The notes under the pieces: generated by a model
What the model was told of the DNA's origin: nothing
Database searches by the model: none
Seen by the model: the letters and a program-made list of their open reading frames with translations, nothing else
DNA from: CAVUEG01 sp963740525
Lineage (GTDB): Bacteria; Actinomycetota; Actinomycetes; Propionibacteriales; Nocardioidaceae
Assembly: GCA_963740525.1 (NCBI GenBank)
Contig: CAVUEG010000008.1
Location: forward strand, 62,001 to 126,000
Length of the DNA: 64,000 bases
Direction: 5' to 3'
Shown: positions 9,720 to 16,614 of the stretch, piece by piece
How the letters are laid out: the number at the start of each line of letters is the position of its first letter
Position numbering within the stretch: position 1 is the stretch's first letter
Made by a program: the position numbers and the translations under genes

Positions 9720-11228
9720 GTGCTGAACGGAAGTGTGGCGCTGGCTCTCGGCGCCGGCATGCTCGCGGCGCTGAACCCATGTGGCTTCGCGTTGCTGCCG
9801 GCGTACCTCACGCTGCTGGTCACCGGGGACCAGCCGACCCGCCTGGTGGCGGTCGCGCGAGCACTGAGGATGACCCTGGCGATGACCGCCGGCTTCACCG
9901 TGGTCTTCGCGGTGTTCGGTCTTGTGGTGGCTCCCGTCGCGAGCTCCGCCCAGCGCTACCTTCCCTGGTTCAGTGTCATGGTGGGGGTCGTCCTGCTCGG
10001 TGCCGGCCTGTGGCTGCTGAGCGGACGCACCCTGGCCGGGCCGCGGTCGAGGGCCGGCGGCAGTGCACCTCTCACGCGATCCTCCCGCTCGATGTTCGGG
10101 TTCGGCGTCTCGTATGCGGTAGCGAGCCTGACCTGCACGATCGCGCCGTTCCTGGCGGTCGTGGTCTCGGCCTTCCGTGCCGAGTCGATCCTGTCCGGCT
10201 CCGCGCTGTTCCTCCTCTACGCGGCCGGCATGGGCCTGGTGGTCGGGACCGCGGCGGTCGCCGTGGCCCTGGCCCAGCAGTCGCTGGTGCGCGGAGCACG
10301 CCGCTTCGGGCGGGCGATCCCGACTGTCAGCGGCATCCTCCTGGTCCTGGTCGGGGCGTACGTCGCCTACTACGGGTGGTGGGAGATCCGGGTGCTCGGC
10401 GGCGAAGACACCCATGACCCCGTGATCTCGGTGGCTGCGGCGGTCCAGCAGTGGCTCGCGACTGGTGTCGCGAGGATCGGCCCGTCGGGCTTCGCGCTGC
10501 TGGCATCCGGCCTCGGGCTCATGGTGCTGACCGCTGCGCTGCGCGCGCCTCGAGCCTGGATCGTCGGCCTGGCTCTCGCGTGGCTGGTGCTCGCCCTCAG
10601 GCAGCCGACCACGACGTGGCACCTGGCGCCCGTCCTGCTCGCCGGAGTCTGGCCCTGGCTCGAGCACCAGGAGACCCGGTCGCGTGAGCGCGGACGACGC
10701 GCTCGCGTGCTCATGGCCACGCCCGTGGGACTCGCGATCGCGGTGGTCGTCACCCTCGCGCTCTCGTACGCCGACCTCCTTCGCGGCCCGACCGTGTGGG
10801 ACAGCGGTTCCGCAACCGTCGAGGCGCTGGTTCTCAGCGTGGGCACGGCGGTGGTCTTCGCGCTGCTCGGTCTCCTCACCGGCCAGCGCTCGCCTCGCTC
10901 ACGGTCGGCGTGGCTCTCCGGGAACCTCGTCGTCGACTCCGACGACGTGGTGACTGTGGAGGGGAACGCCTACTTTCCGATGACCGACGTTCCCGACGGC
11001 GTGCTCACCCCGACCCGCAGCCGCTCGGTGTGCTACTGGAAAGGCGTGGCTCGCTACTACGACGTCACGGTCGGCGACCTGACCTTGCCGAAGGCCGCCT
11101 GGTCGTATGCGCATCCGCTGCCGCTCGCGCGAAGAGTGAAGGGGAGGGTCGCCTTCTGGCACGGGGTCGAGGTCCGCACGTCACCGGAACCTTCCGAGGT
11201 AGCTCCGTCGGTGACGGACCCCCGCTAG
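9720..11228 (+). CDS. CcdA/DsbD-like transmembrane thiol transporter fused to a C-terminal DUF427 domain
   Basis: A membrane protein of 502 residues. The first ~220 residues have the six-helix CcdA plan with one Cys in helix 1 (LAALNPCGFALLP, Cys21) and one in helix 4 (VASLTCTIAPFLA, near 139), the pair that carries electrons across the membrane. About four more hydrophobic segments follow (from IGPSGFALLASGLGLMVL onward). The last ~100 residues, with WLSGNLVVDSDDVVTVEGNAYFP, SVCYWKGVARYYDV and KAAWSYAHPLPLA, match the soluble DUF427 fold. The GTG at 9720 follows the stop of the thioredoxin lipoprotein by one base. The fusion is unusual, and the role of the DUF427 part is unknown. Confidence 0.85.
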   Translation: MLNGSVALALGAGMLAALNPCGFALLPAYLTLLVTGDQPTRLVAVARALRMTLAMTAGFTVVFAVFGLVVAPVASSAQRYLPWFSVMVGVVLLGAGLWLLSGRTLAGPRSRAGGSAPLTRSSRSMFGFGVSYAVASLTCTIAPFLAVVVSAFRAESILSGSALFLLYAAGMGLVVGTAAVAVALAQQSLVRGARRFGRAIPTVSGILLVLVGAYVAYYGWWEIRVLGGEDTHDPVISVAAAVQQWLATGVARIGPSGFALLASGLGLMVLTAALRAPRAWIVGLALAWLVLALRQPTTTWHLAPVLLAGVWPWLEHQETRSRERGRRARVLMATPVGLAIAVVVTLALSYADLLRGPTVWDSGSATVEALVLSVGTAVVFALLGLLTGQRSPRSRSAWLSGNLVVDSDDVVTVEGNAYFPMTDVPDGVLTPTRSRSVCYWKGVARYYDVTVGDLTLPKAAWSYAHPLPLARRVKGRVAFWHGVEVRTSPEPSEVAPSVTDPR

Positions 11229-11239
11229 CGGCGACGCCG

Positions 11240-12118
11240 TCAGGTCACCGAGTCGAGGAAGTCGGCGAGGATCGGGAGAGTCCGACCCGGCGCCCGACAG
11301 TGCGGCTCGTGGCCGGTTCCCTTGAGCACGACCAGCCTGCTTCCGGCCAGCCTGGCCAGCTCCTCGCCACGCGCCAAGGGGCTGATCGCGTCACCGTCGC
11401 CGTGGATCACCAGGGACGGACAGGTCATGGAGGCGGCGTACTCCCGGGCGAGCTGGGGCGTCACGTCGTTCTCGCCGTTCCCGCCGGTGGCAAGCAGGAC
11501 CTCTGGCGAGGTGTGCATGCCCATCCGCCAGAAGTGATCGATCTCGGCTTCCGAGTCCGCTTCCGTGAAGCACTGGGAGAAGAAGAAGCGTAGGAAGTCC
11601 GGGAAGTGCTCCAGCCAGTACGCCTGGTTCCAGCGGTCCCAACCCTCATGGGCGTCCAGGACCTCGAGGAACCTCCGCTGAGCCGCCACCCGCTCGGGGT
11701 GACCGGGGGCGAGGGGAAGGTTCGGACCGATGAACACCACCGACGCCACCCGCTCCGGATGCCTGGCCGCGAGGGCGAGGGCCCACGCGGCACCCTGGGA
11801 GGAGCCCATGACGTGCGCCCGGTCGATCCCACATGCTTCCAGTACCGCGATGCCGTCGTCGGCGAACAGGAGGTCGCCGTACAGGGCAGCATCCGTGGGC
11901 TGGTCCGACGCACCGTTCCCAAGCCCGTCGAAGGCGATCACGCGACGGGTCTCGGCAAGGACGGGCACGACGTGTCGCCAGTGGTCGGAGTGCACGATCG
12001 ACCAGGTCGGCAGCAGCAGGACCGTCTCGTCTCCCTCGCCGAACTCCTCCCAGTGAACCCGCTGGGAGGAGCGCATCACGTCTCCGCTCCGGCGGGGAGC
12101 AACGTCGGCGAGCGTCAT
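11240..12118 (-). CDS. Alpha/beta-fold hydrolase
   Basis: A soluble hydrolase of 292 residues. The catalytic triad is visible: nucleophile Ser in MGSSQGAAWALALA, Asp in HGDGDAISPLARG, and His in GTGHEPHCRAPG. The oxyanion region is near LLPTWSIVHSDHWR and FDGLGNGASDQP. The substrate cannot be told; this group includes esterases, C-C hydrolases and haloperoxidase-like enzymes. Its ATG overlaps the stop of the upstream NTF2-like gene by four bases, so the two form a small operon. It converges on the CcdA-DUF427 gene with an 11-base gap. Confidence 0.85.
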   Translation of the reverse strand: MTLADVAPRRSGDVMRSSQRVHWEEFGEGDETVLLLPTWSIVHSDHWRHVVPVLAETRRVIAFDGLGNGASDQPTDAALYGDLLFADDGIAVLEACGIDRAHVMGSSQGAAWALALAARHPERVASVVFIGPNLPLAPGHPERVAAQRRFLEVLDAHEGWDRWNQAYWLEHFPDFLRFFFSQCFTEADSEAEIDHFWRMGMHTSPEVLLATGGNGENDVTPQLAREYAASMTCPSLVIHGDGDAISPLARGEELARLAGSRLVVLKGTGHEPHCRAPGRTLPILADFLDSVT

Positions 12119-12501
12119 CGACCGGGTCGGCGCTGCCAGAGGACGTTGAGCAGTAGCCAGGAGTCGTCGAACCTGGCGACGTGCAGGTAGTCCATGTAGA
12201 TCGATGAGAAGACCCTGACCGTGGCGATGTCACCGAAGCCGTCCAGGATGGACACGTCGTACGGCCGCTCGTACCGGGTGCCCAGCCCCTGTTGGGTCGC
12301 TGCGACCATGTCGTCGCGGGAAATCGTGTCAACGACCGGGCGCCCCGAAGCTGGATCCTTCTCGACCTCTCGCTTGACGAGGTCCGGGTGGAGACAGCGG
12401 CCCATGCGCTCGGCGTCGCCGTCGAGCCACGACTCGATGTAGTCCCGGGACGAGGCGAGGATCGCCTCCCGGTCCCGCTCCGACAGTCCCTCGGGCTCCA
12501 T
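12115..12501 (-). CDS. NTF2-like/putative lumazine-binding family protein
   Basis: A 128-residue single-domain protein of the cone-like NTF2 fold. The order fits the Lumazine_bd_2 subgroup: an N-terminal helix (AILASSRDYIESWLDGDAER), HPDLVKRE, DDMVAATQQGLG, then strands DIATVRVFSSIYMDYLHVAR and SWLLLNVLWQRRP. Members often act as ketosteroid-isomerase-like enzymes or ligand-binding partners; no substrate is evident. Translationally coupled to the hydrolase downstream, which suggests a shared small-molecule substrate. Confidence 0.78.
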   Translation of the reverse strand: MEPEGLSERDREAILASSRDYIESWLDGDAERMGRCLHPDLVKREVEKDPASGRPVVDTISRDDMVAATQQGLGTRYERPYDVSILDGFGDIATVRVFSSIYMDYLHVARFDDSWLLLNVLWQRRPGR

Positions 12502-12608
12502 GAGCTCCCCCGCCTCTCGTTCAGACCTGGATCAGGCTGGCACGCGAACCCCAGCACGGACAAGACCTGCGGGTGGCCATGACGAGCGGTCCCGCCCGAT
12601 GTGCAGAC

Positions 12609-13106
12609 TCAGAGCTTGATCCACTGTCGGCCGTCGATCAGCTCGCGGACCACGTCGAGATGTCCGGCATGGCACGCCGTCTCGGTGATCACGTGCAGCA
12701 GCACGGCGCGCAGGTCGGGGAGCCGGAAGTCCCCGAAGAAGTCGGGCCAGGCGGCCGGCGCACTCTCCAGGTCGGTGGCCCCGATGACGCGGTCGGCCTC
12801 GGCCACCTGCTCTCGGTAGAGGTCGAAGACGTCACGGGAGCTCACGCCCTCCGGCACGACCCACCCGGGCTCGTCTGGTTCGTCGGGGTCGTCCGGCCCC
12901 TCAAGCGGAAGCTCGGCGGCCACCACCACCCTGAACCAGAACTGCTCCACATCCAGGGCGAGGTGACGGACCAGGCCGAGACAGGTCCAGCCGCTCGGCA
13001 GCACCGGCCTTCGCAGGGTCTCGTCGTCGAGTCCCTCGAGGATCCCGGTGACGTGGTTGCGCTGCGCGGTCAGAGAGCGGAGCAGGGCCTCGGTCGTCGC
13101 GTCCAC
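12609..13106 (-). CDS. DinB-superfamily protein (DUF664-type)
   Basis: A 165-residue four-helix-bundle protein of the DinB/mycothiol-transferase superfamily. It shows LPSGWTCLGLVRHLALDVEQFWF near residues 37-60 (one His position of the metal triad) and HVITETACHAGHLDVVRELIDG near the C-terminus (the other two His). That pattern supports a divalent metal site. Related enzymes use mycothiol, the low-molecular-weight thiol of Actinobacteria. The GTG start at 13106 is preceded by GAGAGG. It stands alone, divergent from the ArsR gene across about 80 bases. Confidence 0.82.
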   Translation of the reverse strand: MDATTEALLRSLTAQRNHVTGILEGLDDETLRRPVLPSGWTCLGLVRHLALDVEQFWFRVVVAAELPLEGPDDPDEPDEPGWVVPEGVSSRDVFDLYREQVAEADRVIGATDLESAPAAWPDFFGDFRLPDLRAVLLHVITETACHAGHLDVVRELIDGRQWIKL

Positions 13107-13158
13107 GGGGAGAGCCTCTCAGACGACGGACCCGGGCTGGAGACCCGACATACTTGCA

Positions 13159-13186
13159 GAATGCGTTAGTCCTCACTAACGTATTC
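13159..13186 (+). promoter_or_regulatory. ArsR-type operator overlapping a leaderless promoter
   Basis: An inverted repeat of two 12-base arms (GAATGCGTTAGT and ACTAACGTATTC, one mismatch) with a four-base centre ends two bases before the ATG of the ArsR gene. Within it, TAACGT (13178-13183) fits a -10 element placed for transcription from the A of ATG, and no Shine-Dalgarno sequence is present. Binding of the repressor here would block its own leaderless promoter. Inferred, but the symmetry is clear. Confidence 0.7.
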
Positions 13187-13188
13187 TC

Positions 13189-13494
13189 ATGACCGACGCC
13201 TTTACAGCTGCCGCTGAGCCCACCCGGCGACGCATCCTGCAGCTCCTGGCGGCTCGGCCACGGACCGTGAGCGAGATCGCCGCGGAGTTCCCGGTCACCC
13301 GGTCGGCGATCTCCCAGCACCTGCTGGTGCTGGCCGACGCCGGGCTGGTCGAGGCCGAGAAGGGCGGTCGCCAGCGGACCTACCGGGTCCTGGCCACCGG
13401 CCTGCGCAACCTGCAGGCGGAGATCGACAAGTTCTGGACCGACGAGCTCGACCGACTCGTCGCCGATGCCCACGCACTGAGGAGAACCCGATGA
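13189..13494 (+). CDS. ArsR-family winged-helix transcriptional repressor
   Basis: A 101-residue dimeric helix-turn-helix regulator. AAEPTRRRILQLLAARPRTVSEIAAEFPVTRSAISQHLLVLADAGLVEAEKGGRQRTYRV contains the recognition helix and the beta-wing typical of the SRPBCC-linked ArsR subfamily. It has no cysteines, so classical arsenite or heavy-metal sensing is unlikely. It probably represses its own cluster, because an inverted repeat lies directly on its start codon. Its stop overlaps the ATG of the downstream SRPBCC gene by four bases. Confidence 0.9.
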   Translation: MTDAFTAAAEPTRRRILQLLAARPRTVSEIAAEFPVTRSAISQHLLVLADAGLVEAEKGGRQRTYRVLATGLRNLQAEIDKFWTDELDRLVADAHALRRTR

Positions 13495-14473
13495 GCTTCA
13501 CCAAGACGTCCCACCTGCCCGTCTCACCCGACGAGGCGTTCGCCCTGCATCACCGAGCCCGAGCGGCTTCGTCGCTGGAAGACAGTCTCGGCGTACGTCG
13601 ACCTGCGCGCCGGCGGCGACTACCGCTTCACGATCACGCCCGGCCACGTGGCAGCCGGCACCTACAAGGAGGTCGAGCCCGGGCAAACGGATCGTCTTCG
13701 GCTGGGGCTGGGAGGGCAACCCGGACCTCGGGCCGGACGCCTCGACGGTCACGGTGACGGTGGAGCCCGCCGAGGGCGGTTCGCTCGTGACCCTGGTCCA
13801 CGAGGGACTGACCGAGGAGCAGGAGACCATGCATGCCGAGGGGTGGAACCACTACTTCGAGCGCCTGGAGAAGCTGGCCGCGACAGGGACGGCGGGCCAG
13901 GACGAGTGGGCGTGGGCGCCTGAGAACCTCGACCCGCTGGTCGCCGCGGAGGCTGCCCTGGCGGTCATCCAGCCGATGCTGCGCAACCTCACCCCGGCGG
14001 ACCAGCCCAAGCCGACGCCGTGCACCGACTTCAGCTGCCACGACGCTGGCGGAGCACCTGATCGACTCGCTGGTCACACTCGGGGCGATGGCGGGCGGCA
14101 GCGTGATCAACCCCGAGGAAGGGTCACTCGAGAACCGGGTCTCGGTGATGACCGCCCAGGCGGTTCAGGGATGGCGCGCTCGGTCGACAGGGGGAACATC
14201 GCGGGACCCGGCGGCAACGAGATGCCGGCAGCGTTCGCGGCCAGCATCCTTCCCGTCGAGCTGCTCTTGCACGGCTGGGACCTGGCTCAGGGCAGCGGTC
14301 AGGACCTGCACGTCTCCGACGAGGTCGTCACCTACATCCGCGAGCTGTCCGAGGGTCTGATTCCGGGCGGCCGCTCGGGAGGTTCCTTCGGTGACGAGGT
14401 CTCCCCCGCCCCTGGCGCGAACGCCCTCGACCGGCTGGCGGCGTACGCCGGACGCAACCCGGTCGCCGCCTGA
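13491..14473 (+). pseudogene. SRPBCC (AHSA1-like) plus TIGR03086/DinB-type fusion, broken by four single-base indels
   Basis: The first half encodes an AHSA1-type SRPBCC ligand-binding domain (MSFTKTSHLPVSPDEAFAL, then SAYVDLRAGGDYRFTITPGH, then EGLTEEQETMHAEGWNHYFERLEKLA). The second half matches mycothiol-type DinB proteins of the TIGR03086 group (MLRNLTPADQPKPTPCTDF and FAASILPVELLLHGWDLA). The reading frame changes four times: an extra C at 13548, an extra G in 13681-13683, an extra base near 14045, and one missing base near 14180. The net correction leaves a 326-residue frame ending at 14473. It lies between ArsR and YciI genes, a common actinobacterial arrangement. Clustered errors or real decay are both possible. 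Confidence 0.75.
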
Positions 14474-14500
14474 CGATCGGGCGGACCGGCAAAACCAGCC

Positions 14501-14524
14501 CCACCAGTCCCCCCACCAGTCCCC
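14501..14524. repeat. Two tandem copies of a 12-base unit (CCACCAGTCCCC)
   Basis: Exact direct duplication in the short gap between the SRPBCC fusion and the YciI gene. It looks like slippage; no function is proposed. Confidence 0.8.
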
Positions 14525-14578
14525 CCGCCACGGCAACCGGCCGGGCGGACGAGTCGAACCACACCGAGGAGAACCATC

Positions 14579-14914
14579 ATGACGAAGTACGTGTTCATCT
14601 ACCACGCGCCGACGACGCCCGCCGACGCCACGCCTCCGAGCCCGGAGCAGATGGAGTCCGTGATGGGCGCCTGGAACGACTGGGCGGGCAGGGTCGGCGA
14701 CGGCCTGCTCGACTTCGGCACCCCGCTCGCCGGCGGAGTCCGAGTCAGCAACGACGGCAACTCGCCCAGCACCCGCGAGGTTGCCGGCTACTCGATCCTC
14801 GAGGCCCCCGACCTCGACGCCGCGCTGGAGCTCGCCAAGAACCACCCGCACCTGATGATGCCCGGTGGCTGCGAGATCGAGGTCCACGAGGCGCAGGCCG
14901 TCCCCGGCATGTGA
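14579..14914 (+). CDS. YciI-family (YCII-related) protein
   Basis: A 111-residue ferredoxin-like-fold protein. MTKYVFIYHAPTTPA, GAWNDWAGRVGDGLLDFGTPL, GYSILEAPDLDAALELAKNHPHL and GGCEIEVHEAQAVPGM follow the YCII pattern, with the conserved His-Asp/Ser pocket region around NHPHL. ACCGAGGAGAACCATC upstream is a good ribosome site for the ATG at 14579. Members are putative dehydrochlorinase-like or small-molecule enzymes, mostly uncharacterised. Genomic linkage to ArsR and AHSA1 domains is common in Actinobacteria. It is followed by a 16-bp hairpin that probably ends the transcript. Confidence 0.88.
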   Translation: MTKYVFIYHAPTTPADATPPSPEQMESVMGAWNDWAGRVGDGLLDFGTPLAGGVRVSNDGNSPSTREVAGYSILEAPDLDAALELAKNHPHLMMPGGCEIEVHEAQAVPGM

Positions 14915-14928
14915 CCTCTGGCTCCACC

Positions 14929-14971
14929 GGCTCGATGCTCGCGAGGCTCAGGTCTTCGCGAGCATCGAGCC
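14929..14971 (+). terminator. Perfect 16-bp inverted repeat, likely transcription terminator
   Basis: Arms 14929-14944 and 14956-14971 (GGCTCGATGCTCGCGA and its complement) are exact, with an 11-base loop, and start 15 bases after the YciI stop. There is no clear U tract, as is common for high-GC actinobacterial terminators. Confidence 0.65.
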
Positions 14972-15041
14972 GCTTCCGCGAGTGAGGGTTGCGGTCGTCT
15001 GGCATGATCGCGCGGACCGGAACCGACCAAGGGGCACCGCG

Positions 15042-15434
15042 ATGCAGATGAGACTGGAGTTGGTCCCGATCCCGGTGTCCGACGTGGACCGTGCCATCGC
15101 CTTCTACGCCGACAGGCTCGGCTTCGAGAAGGACTTCGATGTACGACCCAGCGAGGGTGTGCGCGTCGTCCAGCTGACGCCGGAGGGTTCGGGTTGCTCG
15201 GTCGGCTTCGGGACCGGGCTGGAGGTGTACGCCGGAGAACCCGGCAGCGTCAGGGGCCTGCACCTGGTGGTCGAGGACATCACCGAGGCACGTGCCGAAC
15301 TGGTTCGTCGCGGCGTCGAGGTCGGCGAGATCCAGGACTTCGGCGGTGGCGTCAGAGGGGCAGACTTCTCCGACCCGGACGGCAACACGTTCGAGCTGCA
15401 GGAGATGGCGTGGCGCAAGGGCGAGACGTTCTAG
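15042..15434 (+). CDS. VOC-family (glyoxalase/bleomycin-resistance fold) protein
   Basis: A 130-residue protein with two beta-alpha-beta-beta-beta modules. LELVPIPVSDVDRAIAFYADRLGFEKDFD opens the first. SVRGLHLVVEDITEARAELVRRGVEV and GGGVRGADFSDPDGNTFELQEM form the second, with the usual metal-site Glu in FELQE. The first-module metal residue is not obvious, so catalysis is uncertain. ATG 15042 has AAGGGG upstream; a reading from further upstream would cross the hairpin and is rejected. It stands alone between the YciI cluster and mrp. Confidence 0.88.
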   Translation: MQMRLELVPIPVSDVDRAIAFYADRLGFEKDFDVRPSEGVRVVQLTPEGSGCSVGFGTGLEVYAGEPGSVRGLHLVVEDITEARAELVRRGVEVGEIQDFGGGVRGADFSDPDGNTFELQEMAWRKGETF

Positions 15435-15480
15435 GCGTCTGCTGTCACCCCTCCACCTCGCCCCCCGGAGGGACACCCGC

Positions 15481-16614
15481 TCAGAGCACGGAAAGCGAGA
15501 GCGACCGACCGACGAGGCTGCGCCGGACCACTGGCAGGTCTGCCGCGACCCGGCGCAGCTCGACCACGGACGGTGCGTCGGGGCACGCCAGCATCGCGGG
15601 TGTCCCCTCGTCTCCGGCCAGTCTCAGCGGCAGGTCGAGCGGCACCTGACCGAGCAGCGGCGCATCGATCGCCTCGGCCAATGCGGCACCTCCGCCCTCA
15701 CCGAAGAGCGGCGTCTGGGCGTGGCACGAGGAACAGACCATCGCCGACATGTTCTCGACGACGCCGGCCACCGGCATCCGGGCATCGCGCGCCATCCGTC
15801 CGACACGGACCGCCACCGTCTGCGCCGCCACCTGTGGCGTCGTCACGGCGAGCAGCTGGGCGTCGGGGAGCAGCTCGAGCAGCGTCAGGGTGACGTCGCC
15901 CGTGCCCGGCGGCAGGTCGATCAGCAAGGTGTCGAGGTCGCCCCAGTACACGTCGCCGAGGAACTGCTCGATCGCCTTGTGCAGCATCGGCCCACGCCAG
16001 ACGACCGGGTCGTCGCCCTGGACCAGGAAGCCGACTGACATCAGGGAGACCCCGTGCGCCTGCAGCGGGAGCATCAGCCCCTTGAGCGCCACGGGTGGGT
16101 GACGGACACCGAAGAGCTGCGGGATCGACCACCCCCAGACATCGGCGTCGAGGACGCCGACGCGCTTGCCCTGCTGGGCCAGGGCGACCGCGAGGTTCGC
16201 CGTGACGGTCGACTTCCCGACGCCGCCCTTGCCACTGGCCACCGCGTACACGGCCGTGGACGAGTCCTGACCGAAGGGGTGCCCGGACTCCCGGCCGCCA
16301 CGGAGCCGCGTCGCGAGCCGGATCCGCTCGCTGTCGCTCATCTCGGCGAACGACACGTCGGCTCCGGTCACGCCGGTCACGGTCTCGGCCGACGCCCCCA
16401 CCTCGGCCAGAAGCTGGTCGCGCATCGGGCACGAGCGGGTGGTGAGGCGGACGGTCACCAGGGCACACCCGTGCCGGTCGACGCGTACGTCGCCGAGCAT
16501 GCCGGCGTCCTCGAGAGTCAGGTGCAGCTCCGGGTCGAGCACCGCGCCGACGGCCCTCCGGACAGCGTCGACGTCGACCTCGGTGGCACGTCCGTGTCGC
16601 GACAGGAGGCTCAC
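15481..16614 (-). CDS. mrp: Mrp/NBP35-family iron-sulfur cluster carrier ATPase
   Basis: A P-loop ATPase of 377 residues with an N-terminal MIP18/DUF59 domain (VDAVRRAVGAVLDPELHLTLEDAGML). It has the deviant Walker A SGKGGVGKSTVTANLA, DADVWGWSIPQLFG, and near residue 300 the CxxC pair VCSSCHAQT that holds a bridging [4Fe-4S] cluster in the ApbC/Mrp dimer. The GTG at 16614 overlaps the molybdoenzyme stop (GTGA) and has GGAGAA before it. An ATG at 16731 would overlap 120 bases and is less likely. As the last gene of the molybdoenzyme operon it may load clusters into that enzyme or its ferredoxin subunit, though Mrp also serves general cluster delivery. Confidence 0.88.
   Translation of the reverse strand: MSLLSRHGRATEVDVDAVRRAVGAVLDPELHLTLEDAGMLGDVRVDRHGCALVTVRLTTRSCPMRDQLLAEVGASAETVTGVTGADVSFAEMSDSERIRLATRLRGGRESGHPFGQDSSTAVYAVASGKGGVGKSTVTANLAVALAQQGKRVGVLDADVWGWSIPQLFGVRHPPVALKGLMLPLQAHGVSLMSVGFLVQGDDPVVWRGPMLHKAIEQFLGDVYWGDLDTLLIDLPPGTGDVTLTLLELLPDAQLLAVTTPQVAAQTVAVRVGRMARDARMPVAGVVENMSAMVCSSCHAQTPLFGEGGGAALAEAIDAPLLGQVPLDLPLRLAGDEGTPAMLACPDAPSVVELRRVAADLPVVRRSLVGRSLSLSVL

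Noticed and set aside
13189..13494. Arsenic or heavy-metal resistance regulator
   Set aside because: The protein has no cysteines and its neighbours are SRPBCC and YciI genes, not ars genes.
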